A stretch of 64,000 nucleotides of DNA from F-183 sp964627455 (GTDB lineage: Bacteria > Acidobacteriota > Terriglobia > Bryobacterales > Bryobacteraceae), in NCBI GenBank assembly GCA_964627455.1, contig CAZVKC010000042.1, positions 5,075 through 69,074 of the forward strand. The letters run 5' to 3'. The notes under the pieces were generated by a model. It did not search any database. It was not told the origin of the DNA and worked only from the letters and a program-made list of their open reading frames with translations. Positions 1 through 9,541 of this stretch are shown here, piece after piece. Numbering within the stretch: the stretch's first letter is position 1; the number at the start of each line of letters is the position of its first letter. Made by a program: the position numbers and the translations under genes.

Positions 1-1
1 G

Positions 2-211
2 CAGATCATCAAAGACAAGCACCTCAAGGTACGAGTGCGACAGAACGGAAAGTTCCTCAGCGCGATGGGCTGGAACATGGCTGAACTCGCGCCAGCGGTG
101 GTTCCCGGCGCGCGCGTGGACCTCGCGTTCGCGGTCGAAGAGGATGACTTCTCGGCAAGCCGTGGCTACTCGCCGTGGCAGGCAATCCTCAAAGACATTC
201 GCATACAATAG
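2..211 (+). CDS. recJ: RecJ exonuclease, C-terminal fragment
   Basis: The window opens inside a reading frame that gives 69 residues before a TAG stop. The stretch around KDKHLKVRVRQNGKF and GWNMAEL matches the C-terminal OB-like domain of RecJ, the 5'-3' single-strand DNA exonuclease used in recombination and mismatch repair; in this family the segment usually reads as 'KHL.l.l.q.g...dai.fn'. Only this domain is present, so the DHH catalytic motifs lie upstream of the window. The next gene starts 12 bases after the stop on the same strand, so they may be cotranscribed. The assignment rests on a short C-terminal stretch and is therefore moderately confident. Confidence 0.7.
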   Translation, partial: QIIKDKHLKVRVRQNGKFLSAMGWNMAELAPAVVPGARVDLAFAVEEDDFSASRGYSPWQAILKDIRIQ

Positions 212-223
212 GACGTTCTCATC

Positions 224-1999
224 ATGAAACTCACTGGCTGGGACTGGGCGTGGGTCGCCCTGTACTTCCTTTTCAACATCGCGATCGGCTTCTATTACAA
301 GGCGCGCGCGGGTAAGAGCGTGAGCGAGTTCTTCCTGTCGGGACGCAACGTGCCGTGGTGGCTGGCCGGCACATCGATGGTGGCGACGACCTTCGCCGCC
401 GATACGCCGCTGGCCGTGACCGAGATGGTCGCGCGCAACGGCATCGCCGGCAACTGGCTGTGGTGGAACATGGTCGCCGGCGGCATGATGACGGTGTTCT
501 TCTACGCGCGGCTGTGGCGGCGTAGCGGCGTGACGACCGACATCGAGTTCTCGGAACTGCGCTATTCCGGTAAGGCGGCGGCGTTTCTGCGCGGGTTCCG
601 CGCGCTGTATCTCGGCATCCCGATCAACCTCATCGTGCTCGGCTGGGTGAACGTCGCGATGATCAAGATCGTGATGCTGACCCTCGGCTTGACCAAGATC
701 GAAGCGCTGGCGGTGGTGCTCGGCATCATCGGACTCACGTCGTTCATCTCGACGATGAGCGGTTTGTGGGGCGTGCTGGTGACGGACGCTTTCCAGTTCT
801 TCGTGAAGATGGCTATGGTGATTGCGCTCGCGGTGTACGCGGTGCGCGGCGTCGGCGGACTCGACCAGATGAAGGCGAAACTACTCGCGATTGACGCGGC
901 TCGCGGCGGGACGGGATCCGTTTTGAACTTCGTGCCATCGCTCGATTCAACGTGGATGCCGGTGGTGGCGTTCTTCACCTACATCGGCGTGCAGTGGTGG
1001 GCGGCGTGGTATCCGGGCGCGGAACCGGGCGGCGGCGGGTACGTTGCACAACGCATGTTCTGCGCGAAGGACGAGCGGCATTCGCTGCTCGCGACACTGT
1101 GGTTCAACATCGCGCACTACGCGCTGCGGCCGTGGCCGTGGGTGCTGGTGGGACTCGTGTCACTCATTCTGTATCCGCAGTTGCCGGACGCCGAAAAGGG
1201 CAACGGCTACATCATGGTGATGATCGACTTTCTGCCCCCGTCGCTGCGCGGTTTGATGATCGCGGCGTTTGCGGCCGCGTATATGTCGACCATCGCGACG
1301 CAGTTGAACTGGGGCGCGAGTTACGTCATCAACGACTTCTACAAGCGGTTCGTGAACACCGACGCCACCGAAGAACAGTACGTAATGGTGTCGAAGTGGG
1401 CGACGGTGTTGCTGACCATTGGATCCGCGATCGTGTCGTACTTCTTCGAATCGATCAGCGGCGCGTGGCAGTTGCTGATCTCGATCGGCGCAGGCACGGG
1501 ACTCGTGCTGCTGCTGCGCTGGTACTGGTGGCGGATCAACGCGTGGAGCGAAGTGTCGGCGATGAGCGCGGCGTTGATCGTCAGCCTGGGACTGCGTGTT
1601 TACGGGCCGATTGACGCCAACTCGGAAGCGAACAACGCGAAACAGTTACTAATCACGGTGGCGTGCACGACCGTCACGTGGCTCATCGCGACGTTCGTAA
1701 CGAAGCCTGAGTCGGAAGCGACGCTGATCAACTTCTACCGGCGCACGCGGCCTTCGCTGGCGGGCTGGCGGCCGATTGCGGCCATGGTCCCCGACGTGAA
1801 GCCTTCGAAGGAAGGTGTGTGGAATTTCATCGACTGGATCTGCGGCTGCGTGCTGATTTACGCGGCGCTGTTCGGCGTAGGCAAGATCATCTTCGGCGAA
1901 CCGATGATGGGCGTGTTGTTGCTGGCGCTCGCAGCAGCAGCCGGGGCCGTGATTTACTGGGATCTGAATCGCCGCGGCTGGTCAACGGTCGTGGATTAA
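224..1999 (+). CDS. sodium:solute symporter family (SSS) transporter
   Basis: A 591-residue polytopic membrane protein with about 13-14 hydrophobic segments. The N-terminus (WVALYFLFNIAIGFYYKAR, then SVSEFFLSGRNVPWW and a small-residue-rich TTFAADTPLAVTEM) is characteristic of the SSS family, which couples import of a solute to the sodium gradient across the inner membrane. The substrate cannot be told from sequence; the neighbours (a DUF1080 protein and a cyclase, 15 and 800 bases downstream) suggest a sugar or sugar-derived compound. Some Acidobacteriota and Planctomycetes pair SSS transporters with DUF1080 proteins. Length is typical for SglT-like members. The start ATG sits 12 bases after recJ. 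Confidence 0.9.
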   Translation: MKLTGWDWAWVALYFLFNIAIGFYYKARAGKSVSEFFLSGRNVPWWLAGTSMVATTFAADTPLAVTEMVARNGIAGNWLWWNMVAGGMMTVFFYARLWRRSGVTTDIEFSELRYSGKAAAFLRGFRALYLGIPINLIVLGWVNVAMIKIVMLTLGLTKIEALAVVLGIIGLTSFISTMSGLWGVLVTDAFQFFVKMAMVIALAVYAVRGVGGLDQMKAKLLAIDAARGGTGSVLNFVPSLDSTWMPVVAFFTYIGVQWWAAWYPGAEPGGGGYVAQRMFCAKDERHSLLATLWFNIAHYALRPWPWVLVGLVSLILYPQLPDAEKGNGYIMVMIDFLPPSLRGLMIAAFAAAYMSTIATQLNWGASYVINDFYKRFVNTDATEEQYVMVSKWATVLLTIGSAIVSYFFESISGAWQLLISIGAGTGLVLLLRWYWWRINAWSEVSAMSAALIVSLGLRVYGPIDANSEANNAKQLLITVACTTVTWLIATFVTKPESEATLINFYRRTRPSLAGWRPIAAMVPDVKPSKEGVWNFIDWICGCVLIYAALFGVGKIIFGEPMMGVLLLALAAAAGAVIYWDLNRRGWSTVVD

Positions 2000-2014
2000 A
2001 CAGAGGACATCGAG

Positions 2015-2797
2015 ATGCGGAATCTGATTCTGTGTATGGCGTGCTGCGGAGCTGCGGTTGCTTTCGCGCAGGGTTTCAATGATGGGGAGTCGCACGGGGA
2101 TCCGCCATTCCTGATCGAGCCGGGCTGGCGCGCGCTGCTGACGGGCAAGGACGTTTCGGGCTGGCACGGGCAGGATCCGCAGAAGAAGAACGAGTGGTTC
2201 GCAACGAATGGCGTGAGGTGGGAGCGGCTGCTGGGTCCGACACGGCTGTCGGGGAATTCAACTCCCGGGGACCGCATCCTGAATGGTCCGGGACGCACGG
2301 TGAATCTTGTTTCCGATGAGAAGTTCGGCGACGTCGAGTTGTACCTGGAGTTCATGCTGGCGAAGGGTTCGAACTCGGGCGTGTATCTGCACGGGTTGTA
2401 CGAGATCCAGATCTTCGACAGCTTCGGTTCGTGGGAGAAGATGAAGACTTCGGACGGCGGCGCGGTGTATCACCGGTGGATCAACGAGCAGGGCGTGGGC
2501 GGATCGGCGCCGATGGTGAATGCGTCGCGCAAGCCGGGCGAGTGGCAGAGCTATCACATCTGGTTCCGCGCGCCGCGGTTCGATGCGAGCGGGAAGAAGA
2601 TCGAGAACGCCAAGTTCATTCGTGTGCTGCATAACGGCGTGCTCGTGCAGCAGGATGTCGAGTGCGAAGGTCCGACACGGGCGCATATGCCGATTCCGGA
2701 AGCGGCGATGAATCCGATCATGCTGCAGGGCGATCACGGTCCGGTGGCGTTCCGCAATATCTACATTCGTCCGCTGCGTCCGATTATCAACCGGTGA
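2015..2797 (+). CDS. secreted DUF1080 (3-keto-disaccharide hydrolase-like) protein
   Basis: A 260-residue protein with a signal peptide (residues 1-19, hydrophobic core LILCMACCGAAVAFA, cleavage near AFAQ). The mature part fits the DUF1080 fold, a concanavalin/laminin-G-like beta-sandwich: GWRALLTGKDVSGWHGQ at the start, then FGDVELYLEFMLAKGSNSGVYL and GLYEIQIFDSF in the middle. Some DUF1080 members act on 3-keto-glycosides, others are probably carbohydrate-binding; the exact activity here is inference. The gene begins 15 bases after the symporter with GAGGACA as a likely ribosome-binding site, and its stop overlaps the next start (TGATG), so symporter, DUF1080 protein and cyclase are probably one operon. 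Confidence 0.85.
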   Translation: MRNLILCMACCGAAVAFAQGFNDGESHGDPPFLIEPGWRALLTGKDVSGWHGQDPQKKNEWFATNGVRWERLLGPTRLSGNSTPGDRILNGPGRTVNLVSDEKFGDVELYLEFMLAKGSNSGVYLHGLYEIQIFDSFGSWEKMKTSDGGAVYHRWINEQGVGGSAPMVNASRKPGEWQSYHIWFRAPRFDASGKKIENAKFIRVLHNGVLVQQDVECEGPTRAHMPIPEAAMNPIMLQGDHGPVAFRNIYIRPLRPIINR

Positions 2798-3429
2798 TGT
2801 GGATCGATATTTCGGTTGCTCTGGAGAATGACGGGTTAGGGTGGCCCGGCGATACGCCGTATCATCGCACCGTTGTTTCCGATATGGAGCGGGATGGGAC
2901 GGAGTACAACCTTTCCGCGATTACGATGAGTTGCCATGTGGGGACTCACATGGATTCGCCGCTGCACTTTCTGGCGGGGGCTCCGGGGATGGAGACCATG
3001 CCGCTCGATGCAACGCTCGGCGAGGCTCGGGTGATTGAGATCCGGGATCCGGAGTTGATTACGGTCGACGAGTTGCGTCCTTACGGGATCTCGCGGGGGG
3101 AGCGATTGTTGTTTAAGACTGCGAACTCTTTGCGGCAGTGGAGGACTCGCGAGTTCCTGGAAGAGTATGTGCACATTCCGGCTGCTACGGCGCAGTATTT
3201 GGTGGACTGCGGGGTTCGCACGGTGGGGATCGACGCGCTTTCCGTTGGTGGTTACAAGACGGATGGCGGGGATTGCCACCGGATCCTGCTTGGTGGCGGG
3301 GTGTGGATTATCGAATGGCTCGATCTGTCTGGGGTCGCGGCTGGGCGGTATGAGTTGGCTTGTTTGCCTTTGAAGTTAGTGGGAGCCGAGGGCGCTCCGG
3401 CCCGGGCTGCGATTCGAGCGATTGGATGA
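2797..3429 (+). CDS. cyclase family protein (kynurenine formamidase-like metal hydrolase)
   Basis: A 210-residue protein with the family's metal-binding signature HVGTHMDSPLHF, giving H47, H51, D53 and H57. This fold includes KynB-type arylformamidases and other manganese/zinc-dependent hydrolases and 'polyketide cyclase-like' enzymes. The start ATG at 2797 overlaps the preceding stop by one base, favouring translational coupling; a longer upstream reading frame exists but runs through the DUF1080 gene and is not needed. No signal peptide is seen, so it is likely cytoplasmic. With no tryptophan-catabolism genes around it, a kynurenine role is not supported; a role tied to the symporter's substrate is possible. 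Confidence 0.85.
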   Translation: MWIDISVALENDGLGWPGDTPYHRTVVSDMERDGTEYNLSAITMSCHVGTHMDSPLHFLAGAPGMETMPLDATLGEARVIEIRDPELITVDELRPYGISRGERLLFKTANSLRQWRTREFLEEYVHIPAATAQYLVDCGVRTVGIDALSVGGYKTDGGDCHRILLGGGVWIIEWLDLSGVAAGRYELACLPLKLVGAEGAPARAAIRAIG

Positions 3430-3430
3430 A

Positions 3431-3460
3431 AAAAGCCGCGCTTTCGCGCGGCTTTTGAGT
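3431..3460 (+). terminator. rho-independent terminator after the cyclase gene
   Basis: A perfect 11-bp stem (3431-3441 with 3446-3456) closes a TTTC loop: AAAAGCCGCGC against GCGCGGCTTTT. It begins one base after the cyclase stop codon. The A/T ends on both arms mean it could work in both directions, also ending transcription of the convergent TonB receptor gene. Confidence 0.85.
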
Positions 3461-3470
3461 TAGTTTTGGG

Positions 3471-3510
3471 TGGGACTGAAGTCCCACGCGGACTAAAGTC
3501 CGCCCCACGG
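3471..3510. repeat. double-hairpin palindromic repeat, copy 1
   Basis: Two small palindromes lie side by side: TGGGAC(T)..(A)GTCCCA at 3471-3486 and GCGGACT-AA-AGTCCGC at 3488-3503, followed by CCCCACGG. A second 40-base copy with compensating base changes lies at 25897-25936. The layout resembles dispersed extragenic palindromes. It sits between two convergent genes, next to the terminator. Confidence 0.6.
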
Positions 3511-3516
3511 ATTCAG

Positions 3517-6500
3517 TTAGAACAACAGCTTCAAGGCGAACTGGACCTGGCGGGCCGGGAACGTGCCGCTGATCAGGCCGAAGGTCTGATTGCTGCGGTT
3601 CGAGTCCGGGGCCAGCAGGTTGGTCTTGTTGAAGATGTTGAAGAACTCGCTGCGGAACTCGAGCTTCACGCCTTCGGTGATCCTGAAGCGCTTCTGCACG
3701 CCCATGTCGGTACCGAAGTAGTTCGGAGCGATGACGGTGTTGCGTCCCACGTTGCCGTAAGGATTGGCGACCGTCGCGTTGTTGTTGGGGACTTCCTGAA
3801 CGGTGTTGCGGTCGAGATAGAGTTCGCGGATCGGACGAGACGATTCGGCGAGCACAGGATCACCGACGACGTTCGCACGAACGTTGCCGATGGTTCCGAT
3901 CTGGAGACGCGACACCGGGTTGTAAATCAGGTTGACCGGAAGTCCGCTGTTGGCGGTGGTCGTCTGGCTGAGGTTCCAGCCGCCGAGGACGAGGTCCGCG
4001 AGCATCGGCATACCGGAACCGAAGCGCTTGCCCTTGCCGAACGGCAGATCCCAAACGACGGTGAAGGTATTGTTGAGCGGCTGGTTGTAGCCGGAGACGC
4101 CCTTGTACGAACGGCGCTGCGTGAAGCTGACGCGCGAATCGTCGCCACCCGAGGTTTCGAGGTGACCGCTGGCGTTGTCGAGAGCCTTGGACCAGACGAA
4201 GGTGTTCAACAACAGGAGTCCATTGCTGAAGCGGCGCTCGATCTTGGCCTGGAGCGCGTTGTAGTTCGAGAAGCCCGCGGGCTGTGCGATCTGAACCTGG
4301 CCGAAGCCGGCGATGGGACGGCGCGCGTTGACGGTGAGATTTTCACCGGCATTGTTGAAGCGCGCTTCGTTGTAGTCGGTGAGGATCACGAGCTTGTTGC
4401 TGCGATTGCCGACATAGGCGAGGTCGAGCACGAAGTTCTTGCCGAGTTCCCGCTGGATGGTGAAGTGCCAGTTCATGGTGTAACCGGTGCGGGTGTCGGC
4501 GGGGATGTAGTTGGTGCGCGACGAGAGGGTGCTGGTGAGCGCGGGGTTCAACAGGCCCGTGGGATATCCATCCTGCGTGGGACGGAAGCAGGTGAGCGGC
4601 GCCTGGCTGGCGGTGCAACGTCCCTGCGACGGCAATTGGTCGATGCCGACGCCGATGATGCCGGGCAGGTTGTAGGCGAGCAGGTTCTCGCCGCCGAGGC
4701 GATTGAAGTGGATGTAGCTGGTTCCGAAACCGCCGCGGACCACGGTCTTCGGCGTGAGATTGTACGCCAGACCAAAGCGGGGCGCGAAGTTATTGCGATC
4801 CGGATTGACGAGCGAACGATCGTAGATGGAGCCGTCCTTCTTGGCCGCGATCAGTGATCTGGTGGCGGGGTCGAAGTTCGAGAGGATGCCGTCGCGTTCC
4901 CACTGCGGCGTCGCGAACTCGTAACGCAGGCCGATGTTGAGGGTCAACTTCTGGCTAACCTTGAAGTCGTCCTGGATGTAGCCGAAATACATGCGCTGCT
5001 GGTAGTTCACGATCACGGCGTTGTTGAGCGCGTAGCGGTTGCGGAGGCCGAACATGAAGTCCGCGAGATTGTAGAGGTTGTTGGTCGAGGATACGCCGAC
5101 GGGGATCGAGAAGCGGCTGCCGTAGTTATCCTGGCCGTACTTGGGATTGAAGTCATCGATCGCGGTGTCGAGGCGCTGATACTCGAAGCCCATCTTCAAG
5201 CTGTGGCGTCTCTGCAGGCGGGTGAAGTTGAACTTCGGGTTGATGACGTAGGGGTTCTGGAACTGGGGGTTCGACGACTGCTGGCCGAACTGGGTGTAGC
5301 CGCTAACGCTTTGGGCGTAGAGGCCGCCGGCGAAGCGGGGGTCCTCAGGCAGGCCGGTGATGCCGTAGACCTGCGAGGCCGGGGGCTGGCCGACAAACAC
5401 AGGGCTCTTGCCGCCTTCGGTCTGCGACACGCCGAGGCGGAATTCCGCGACGCTCTTGGGCGACAGAACATAGGTGGCGCCGAAGGCCGTCTGGTAGTTC
5501 AACACGCGCAGGAAGCCGTTGGAGTTGCCGCCCGAAGGTCCGGGGATAGCCGGGGGTTCGAAGTTGTTGGCGAGGCGATGGCTGTAGCGTCCGAAGAGGC
5601 TGAGCTTGCTGTTGACGTAGTAGTCGATGCGGATGTCGCCCTTGTCGTTCTGGTCGGTCTGCCGGGGCAGCGACTCATAGTTGTTGGCCGTGCCGGGGCG
5701 ATTGACCGCGGGGAGTTCCGAAAGGACCTTGCGAGCGAACGGCGTCATCGCGCTGAGCGGGATCGTGCCGTTGAAGGTTTCGCCGGTGAGCGGGTTGAAG
5801 ACCGGAATGCCGAGGACGCCCTGACGTTGTTCCATGGTCGGCAGCGTCGAGAGGTTCAGGGCGCGGCGCACGCGGCGATAGCCTTCGTAGTCGGCAAAGA
5901 AGAAGAGCTTGTCGTGCTTGATGGGTCCGCCGACGGCGGCGCCGAACTGGTTCTGCTGCAGGGTCGGCTTGCGATTTTCACGCGGCTTGAAGAAGCCGAT
6001 GGCGTTGAGGTCGGTGTTGCGGAGGAAGTCCCAGGCGGCGCCGTGGAAGGCGTTGGTTCCGCTCTTGACGGTGGCGTTGATGACGCCGCCGCCGGCGCGT
6101 CCGAACTCGGCGCTGAAGTTGTTGGTTTCGATGCGGAACTCCTGCACGGCGTCGGGCGAGAGTTGCACGACCTGGTTGGAGAAGCCCTGGTTCGAAGTGC
6201 CGTAGGCGTTGTTGTCGACGCCGTCGATGATGAAGTTGTTCAACGCGCTGCGCATGCCGTTGATGTTGTAGGAGGCGTCGCGCAGGGATCCGCCGTCGGG
6301 CGTCACGTTGAGGGTCGAACGGCGAACGCCGGGGGCGAGCAGTGCGAGGTCCGCATACGAGCGGCCGTTGAGCGGCAGGTTGACGATCTGCGTCGCCTGC
6401 ATCGTGTGGCCGCGCGAACTGCTGTCGGTTTCGAGTTGCTTGGCTTCACCGGTGATGGTGACGGCTTCAGAGACCGAGGCGACCTGCAGTGTCAGGTCGA

Positions 6501-6804
6501 CGCGCTGGCGGGCGCCGACGGTGACGGTGAATTGCGATGCGGTCGCTACCGCGAAGCCTTGCTTCTGGACTTTCAACGTGTAGTTGCCAGGGCGGACGTT
6601 GACGAATTGAAATTCGCCATTGACGCCGGTTTCCTGGGTCACGGCAACGCTGGTTCCGACGTTGGTGAGAGTTACTGTTGCGCCTGGGACTTGAGCCTGA
6701 GCCGCGTCACGGACGGAACCGAGCACGGTGGCGCTATCAAATTGTGCGAACGCCATACTGGCAACGAGGCCGACGATGGCAACATATTTCAGCGAGTGAA
6801 GCAT
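3517..6804 (-). CDS. TonB-dependent receptor, Oar-like (copy 1)
   Basis: A 1095-residue outer-membrane protein. Residues 1-21 form a signal peptide ending AFAQ. Residues about 22-110 are a carboxypeptidase-regulatory-like beta domain (GSVRDAAQAQVPGATVTLTN, then GEFQFVNVRPGNYTL). A plug region follows (LPLNGRSYADLALLAPGV; NFSAEFGRAGGGVINATVKSG) and a long beta-barrel ends in a terminal Phe, as usual for proteins inserted by BAM. This is the acidobacterial Oar-type architecture; substrates are unknown but often complex carbohydrates. A GTG eight codons upstream (6828) is possible, but the ATG at 6804 directly precedes the signal peptide. It shares strand with the ADOP permease upstream, 60 bases away. 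On the minus strand a TTGACT (6842-6847) could be a -35 box, without a convincing -10. Confidence 0.9.
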   Translation of the reverse strand: MLHSLKYVAIVGLVASMAFAQFDSATVLGSVRDAAQAQVPGATVTLTNVGTSVAVTQETGVNGEFQFVNVRPGNYTLKVQKQGFAVATASQFTVTVGARQRVDLTLQVASVSEAVTITGEAKQLETDSSSRGHTMQATQIVNLPLNGRSYADLALLAPGVRRSTLNVTPDGGSLRDASYNINGMRSALNNFIIDGVDNNAYGTSNQGFSNQVVQLSPDAVQEFRIETNNFSAEFGRAGGGVINATVKSGTNAFHGAAWDFLRNTDLNAIGFFKPRENRKPTLQQNQFGAAVGGPIKHDKLFFFADYEGYRRVRRALNLSTLPTMEQRQGVLGIPVFNPLTGETFNGTIPLSAMTPFARKVLSELPAVNRPGTANNYESLPRQTDQNDKGDIRIDYYVNSKLSLFGRYSHRLANNFEPPAIPGPSGGNSNGFLRVLNYQTAFGATYVLSPKSVAEFRLGVSQTEGGKSPVFVGQPPASQVYGITGLPEDPRFAGGLYAQSVSGYTQFGQQSSNPQFQNPYVINPKFNFTRLQRRHSLKMGFEYQRLDTAIDDFNPKYGQDNYGSRFSIPVGVSSTNNLYNLADFMFGLRNRYALNNAVIVNYQQRMYFGYIQDDFKVSQKLTLNIGLRYEFATPQWERDGILSNFDPATRSLIAAKKDGSIYDRSLVNPDRNNFAPRFGLAYNLTPKTVVRGGFGTSYIHFNRLGGENLLAYNLPGIIGVGIDQLPSQGRCTASQAPLTCFRPTQDGYPTGLLNPALTSTLSSRTNYIPADTRTGYTMNWHFTIQRELGKNFVLDLAYVGNRSNKLVILTDYNEARFNNAGENLTVNARRPIAGFGQVQIAQPAGFSNYNALQAKIERRFSNGLLLLNTFVWSKALDNASGHLETSGGDDSRVSFTQRRSYKGVSGYNQPLNNTFTVVWDLPFGKGKRFGSGMPMLADLVLGGWNLSQTTTANSGLPVNLIYNPVSRLQIGTIGNVRANVVGDPVLAESSRPIRELYLDRNTVQEVPNNNATVANPYGNVGRNTVIAPNYFGTDMGVQKRFRITEGVKLEFRSEFFNIFNKTNLLAPDSNRSNQTFGLISGTFPARQVQFALKLLF

Positions 6805-6856
6805 ACGGGATCTAATAAGTAGTCCCACTTTAGCAGGCTGAAGTCAATAGTGTGTT

Positions 6857-6873
6857 ACAGAATCCTATTCTGT
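6857..6873 (-). repeat. small inverted repeat over the permease stop codon
   Basis: ACAGAAT-CCT-ATTCTGT forms a perfect 7-bp stem with a 3-base loop, straddling the TAG stop of the ADOP permease. It is AT-rich and lacks a T-run on the minus strand, so it is only a weak terminator candidate. Confidence 0.3.
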
Positions 6874-9534
6874 TCGCAGGGATTCTGAGGGATCGATGCG
6901 GACGGCCTGAAGCACGGGCGGGACGGCTGCTGCGGTTGCCGTAGCGATGAGGACAGTGGCCGGAATGAGGATCATCGCAGGATCGCTGGTGCGTACGCCG
7001 AACAACAGAGGTTCGATGTAATTGGCGGATGCGACGCCTGCCACGATGCCGGCCACGGCGCCGAGGAACAGCATACTGAAGGATTCCGCGGTGACGCGGC
7101 GGGCAACGTCTGTGGAGTGGGCGCCGAGAGCCATGCGGATGCCGATTTCACGGCGGCGCTGCAGCATCGCGTAGTGGATGACGCCGAAGAGTCCGACACC
7201 GGCGAGGATCAGAGCGACGATCGCAAAGAAGCCGGAGAGCAGCGCGAGCAGACGTTCGCGGACCAGGTGCGCACGCACGACTTCGCTTTGCGTCGTGATA
7301 TTGGTAACGCGGAGTTCAGGCCGGGCTTTGGGAACTTCGCGGCGGAGGATCGACGCGAGGGCCGCCCCTGAGGGGTCGTTGGGGGAGGTGCGGACGATGA
7401 AGGTTCCCCAGTTGCTGGTTTCAACCTTGCCTTCCTGATTCAGGCTTTTGTAGGGCACGAAGACGATGGGACGCATCGGTTCGCGCATGTCGCGATAGCG
7501 TGTGTCGCGGACGTAACCGACGATCCGAACGGGGAGGAGTTGCTTGCCTTGTGACGTTTCGAACGAGCGTCCGACGGGGTTTTCCCCGTTGAAATACTGC
7601 CTGGCGAAGGACTCGTTGACGATGGCGGCGCCGGGACGGACGTCTTCATCGCGGAAGTCGCGGCCGTCGATCATTTCGATTTTCATGGTCCCGATCCAGT
7701 GCGGCGCCACGGCGAGGAAATAGGGTTCCGGGCCGTCGTGACGGGGCTGGCCGTTCTGAATGATTTCGCTGGTCCACGCGCTGCCTTCCATGAGAGGCCA
7801 GCCGCTGAGTCCCGCGGATTCGACGCCGGCGACGCGGCGGAGATGCTCGCCGGTCTGTTCCCAGACGTTGTAGGGAACGGGTTCGTGCGAGCCGGTTTCG
7901 AGAACGAGCAGTCCTTCGGAGTGGAAACCAGTGGGTTGCGAACTGAGGCGGTCGAAGGTGGAAAGGAAGAGTCCCGTGATGAAGAGCACGAGAATGCAGA
8001 AGGCCATCTGGAGGGCGGTGAGGGTCCGCATCAAACGGCGGCGCGAATGGGGATGTTCCGCGGATCCGCGCAGGGCTTCCATGGGCTTGACGGCCGAGGC
8101 GCGCAGGGCGGGTCCGAGACCGAACATCGCGGCGACGACGATGGCAAGCACAGCGGCGAAGGTCGTGACGCGCCAGTCGGCAGGCAGGATGAGGCGCGCG
8201 GGTTGATCGGGCGGATTGATCATCCCGACGACGAAGGGCGCAGACCAGGCAGCGAAGAGTCCACCGAGGACCGAGGCCGCGAGGGCGATGAGGAGGCTTT
8301 CGACGAGGACGAGTTGGAGCAGGCGCAGGCGTCCGGCTCCGATGGACACGCGTAGCGCCATTTCCTTCGCGCGGGTCGCTGCTTGCGCGGTCATGAGGTT
8401 CGCGACGTTGACGCAGGCGATGAGCAGGACAAGCGCGACGACGACGGCGAGGATCCCCAGCGGACGCTTGTATTCTTTCTGCATGCCGGAGGCTCCGGCG
8501 ACGGCGGGTTCGAGGCTGAGCGGCGCGTTGATGTACTGCTCGATCATCTGCTTCGGTCCCTGGGCAGGCCGATTCTGCTGCCGTTCGTAGCGATATTGCT
8601 TCATCGCGGCCTGCAGCTTGTCGCGGACCACTTGCGGCGAGACGCCGGGGCGTACACGAACCCACGTGCGGAACCAGCCCCAATTCGGGTTGTCGATCGC
8701 TTTCGCGTTCATCATGGTGGGGATGAAGAGGTCGGTGATCGCGCCGGTTTCGGTTCCGGTGAAGCCCTGCTGCGCGACGCCTACGATTTCATACGACTGT
8801 AGGCCGATGCGCAGGGTGCGGCCGAGAACGTTGGGATCGCCGCCGAAACGGTTCATCCAGTAATCGTGCGAGAGGACGGCGACGGGATGGGCGCCGGGCT
8901 TTTCGTCATCAGAAGCGGTGAAGAGACGGCCGTGTGCAGGTTGGAGCCCGAAGGCGGCGAAGGTCCAACCGGAGACGTACTGGCGATAGGCCTTTTCCAT
9001 CTCATGGTCGGAACTGTAAGTAATGTCGATGCGGCCGGCGCGGTTGATGGCGAAGAGTTCGGCGTCCTCGCGCACGGCCTGCCGCAGTACCCGGAAGCCC
9101 GGGTAGTCGAAGCTGTCGGCCTGGAATGCTTTGCCCTGACGGTCTTTCAGCGTGAATTCGAGGTAGTACAGTCCTTCGGGATTCGCGACGGGGAGCGGGC
9201 GCAGGAGCATCGCGTCGATGAGGCGGAACGCGGAAGTGCAGGCTCCGATGGCGAGGCCGAGAGAGAGGATCGCAGCGGCCGATACGATCTTGTGTTTGCG
9301 TAACTGGCGGAAGCCGAAGGCGGCGTCGCTCCGCAGGGATTGGAGCCAGGCGGCGAGTTTGACGTCCTCGCAATCTTCGCGCTTGCGGAGCATGGAGCCG
9401 AAGGCGCGGCGGGCTTGTTCGGGGTCGCGGCCGCTGGCGATGGCCTCTTCGATATGCGATTGCAGTTCCTCGTCGATTTCAGCGTGGAGGCGGTCGCGAC
9501 GGAATACGTTGCGGATTCTGGACAGGAGCGACAT
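6865..9534 (-). CDS. ADOP-type FtsX/MacB-like permease
   Basis: An 889-residue membrane protein with the layout of acidobacterial duplicated orphan permeases. A charged N-terminal helical segment comes first (residues 1-80, RDRLHAEIDEELQSHIEEAI), then one TM helix, a MacB-like periplasmic domain, three TM helices around residues 365-470, and a second TM/periplasmic/three-TM half. The FtsX-type cores are visible as RAKEMALRVSIGAGRLRLLQ and RRREIGIRMALGA. Such proteins lack their own ATPase and are typically next to a PadR regulator, as here (padR ends 7 bases upstream of the start). They are thought to act in MacB-like export or envelope signalling, but their function is poorly known. Confidence 0.9.
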   Translation of the reverse strand: MSLLSRIRNVFRRDRLHAEIDEELQSHIEEAIASGRDPEQARRAFGSMLRKREDCEDVKLAAWLQSLRSDAAFGFRQLRKHKIVSAAAILSLGLAIGACTSAFRLIDAMLLRPLPVANPEGLYYLEFTLKDRQGKAFQADSFDYPGFRVLRQAVREDAELFAINRAGRIDITYSSDHEMEKAYRQYVSGWTFAAFGLQPAHGRLFTASDDEKPGAHPVAVLSHDYWMNRFGGDPNVLGRTLRIGLQSYEIVGVAQQGFTGTETGAITDLFIPTMMNAKAIDNPNWGWFRTWVRVRPGVSPQVVRDKLQAAMKQYRYERQQNRPAQGPKQMIEQYINAPLSLEPAVAGASGMQKEYKRPLGILAVVVALVLLIACVNVANLMTAQAATRAKEMALRVSIGAGRLRLLQLVLVESLLIALAASVLGGLFAAWSAPFVVGMINPPDQPARLILPADWRVTTFAAVLAIVVAAMFGLGPALRASAVKPMEALRGSAEHPHSRRRLMRTLTALQMAFCILVLFITGLFLSTFDRLSSQPTGFHSEGLLVLETGSHEPVPYNVWEQTGEHLRRVAGVESAGLSGWPLMEGSAWTSEIIQNGQPRHDGPEPYFLAVAPHWIGTMKIEMIDGRDFRDEDVRPGAAIVNESFARQYFNGENPVGRSFETSQGKQLLPVRIVGYVRDTRYRDMREPMRPIVFVPYKSLNQEGKVETSNWGTFIVRTSPNDPSGAALASILRREVPKARPELRVTNITTQSEVVRAHLVRERLLALLSGFFAIVALILAGVGLFGVIHYAMLQRRREIGIRMALGAHSTDVARRVTAESFSMLFLGAVAGIVAGVASANYIEPLLFGVRTSDPAMILIPATVLIATATAAAVPPVLQAVRIDPSESLRTE

Positions 9535-9541
9535 GGGGTTT

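Noticed and set aside
5203..6822. 539-codon frame opposite the first TonB receptor
   Set aside because: Antisense shadow of a clearly coding receptor gene, with an unrealistic composition.
7646..8683. 345-codon Arg-rich frame inside the ADOP permease region
   Set aside because: Alternate frame of the permease, composition unlike a real protein.
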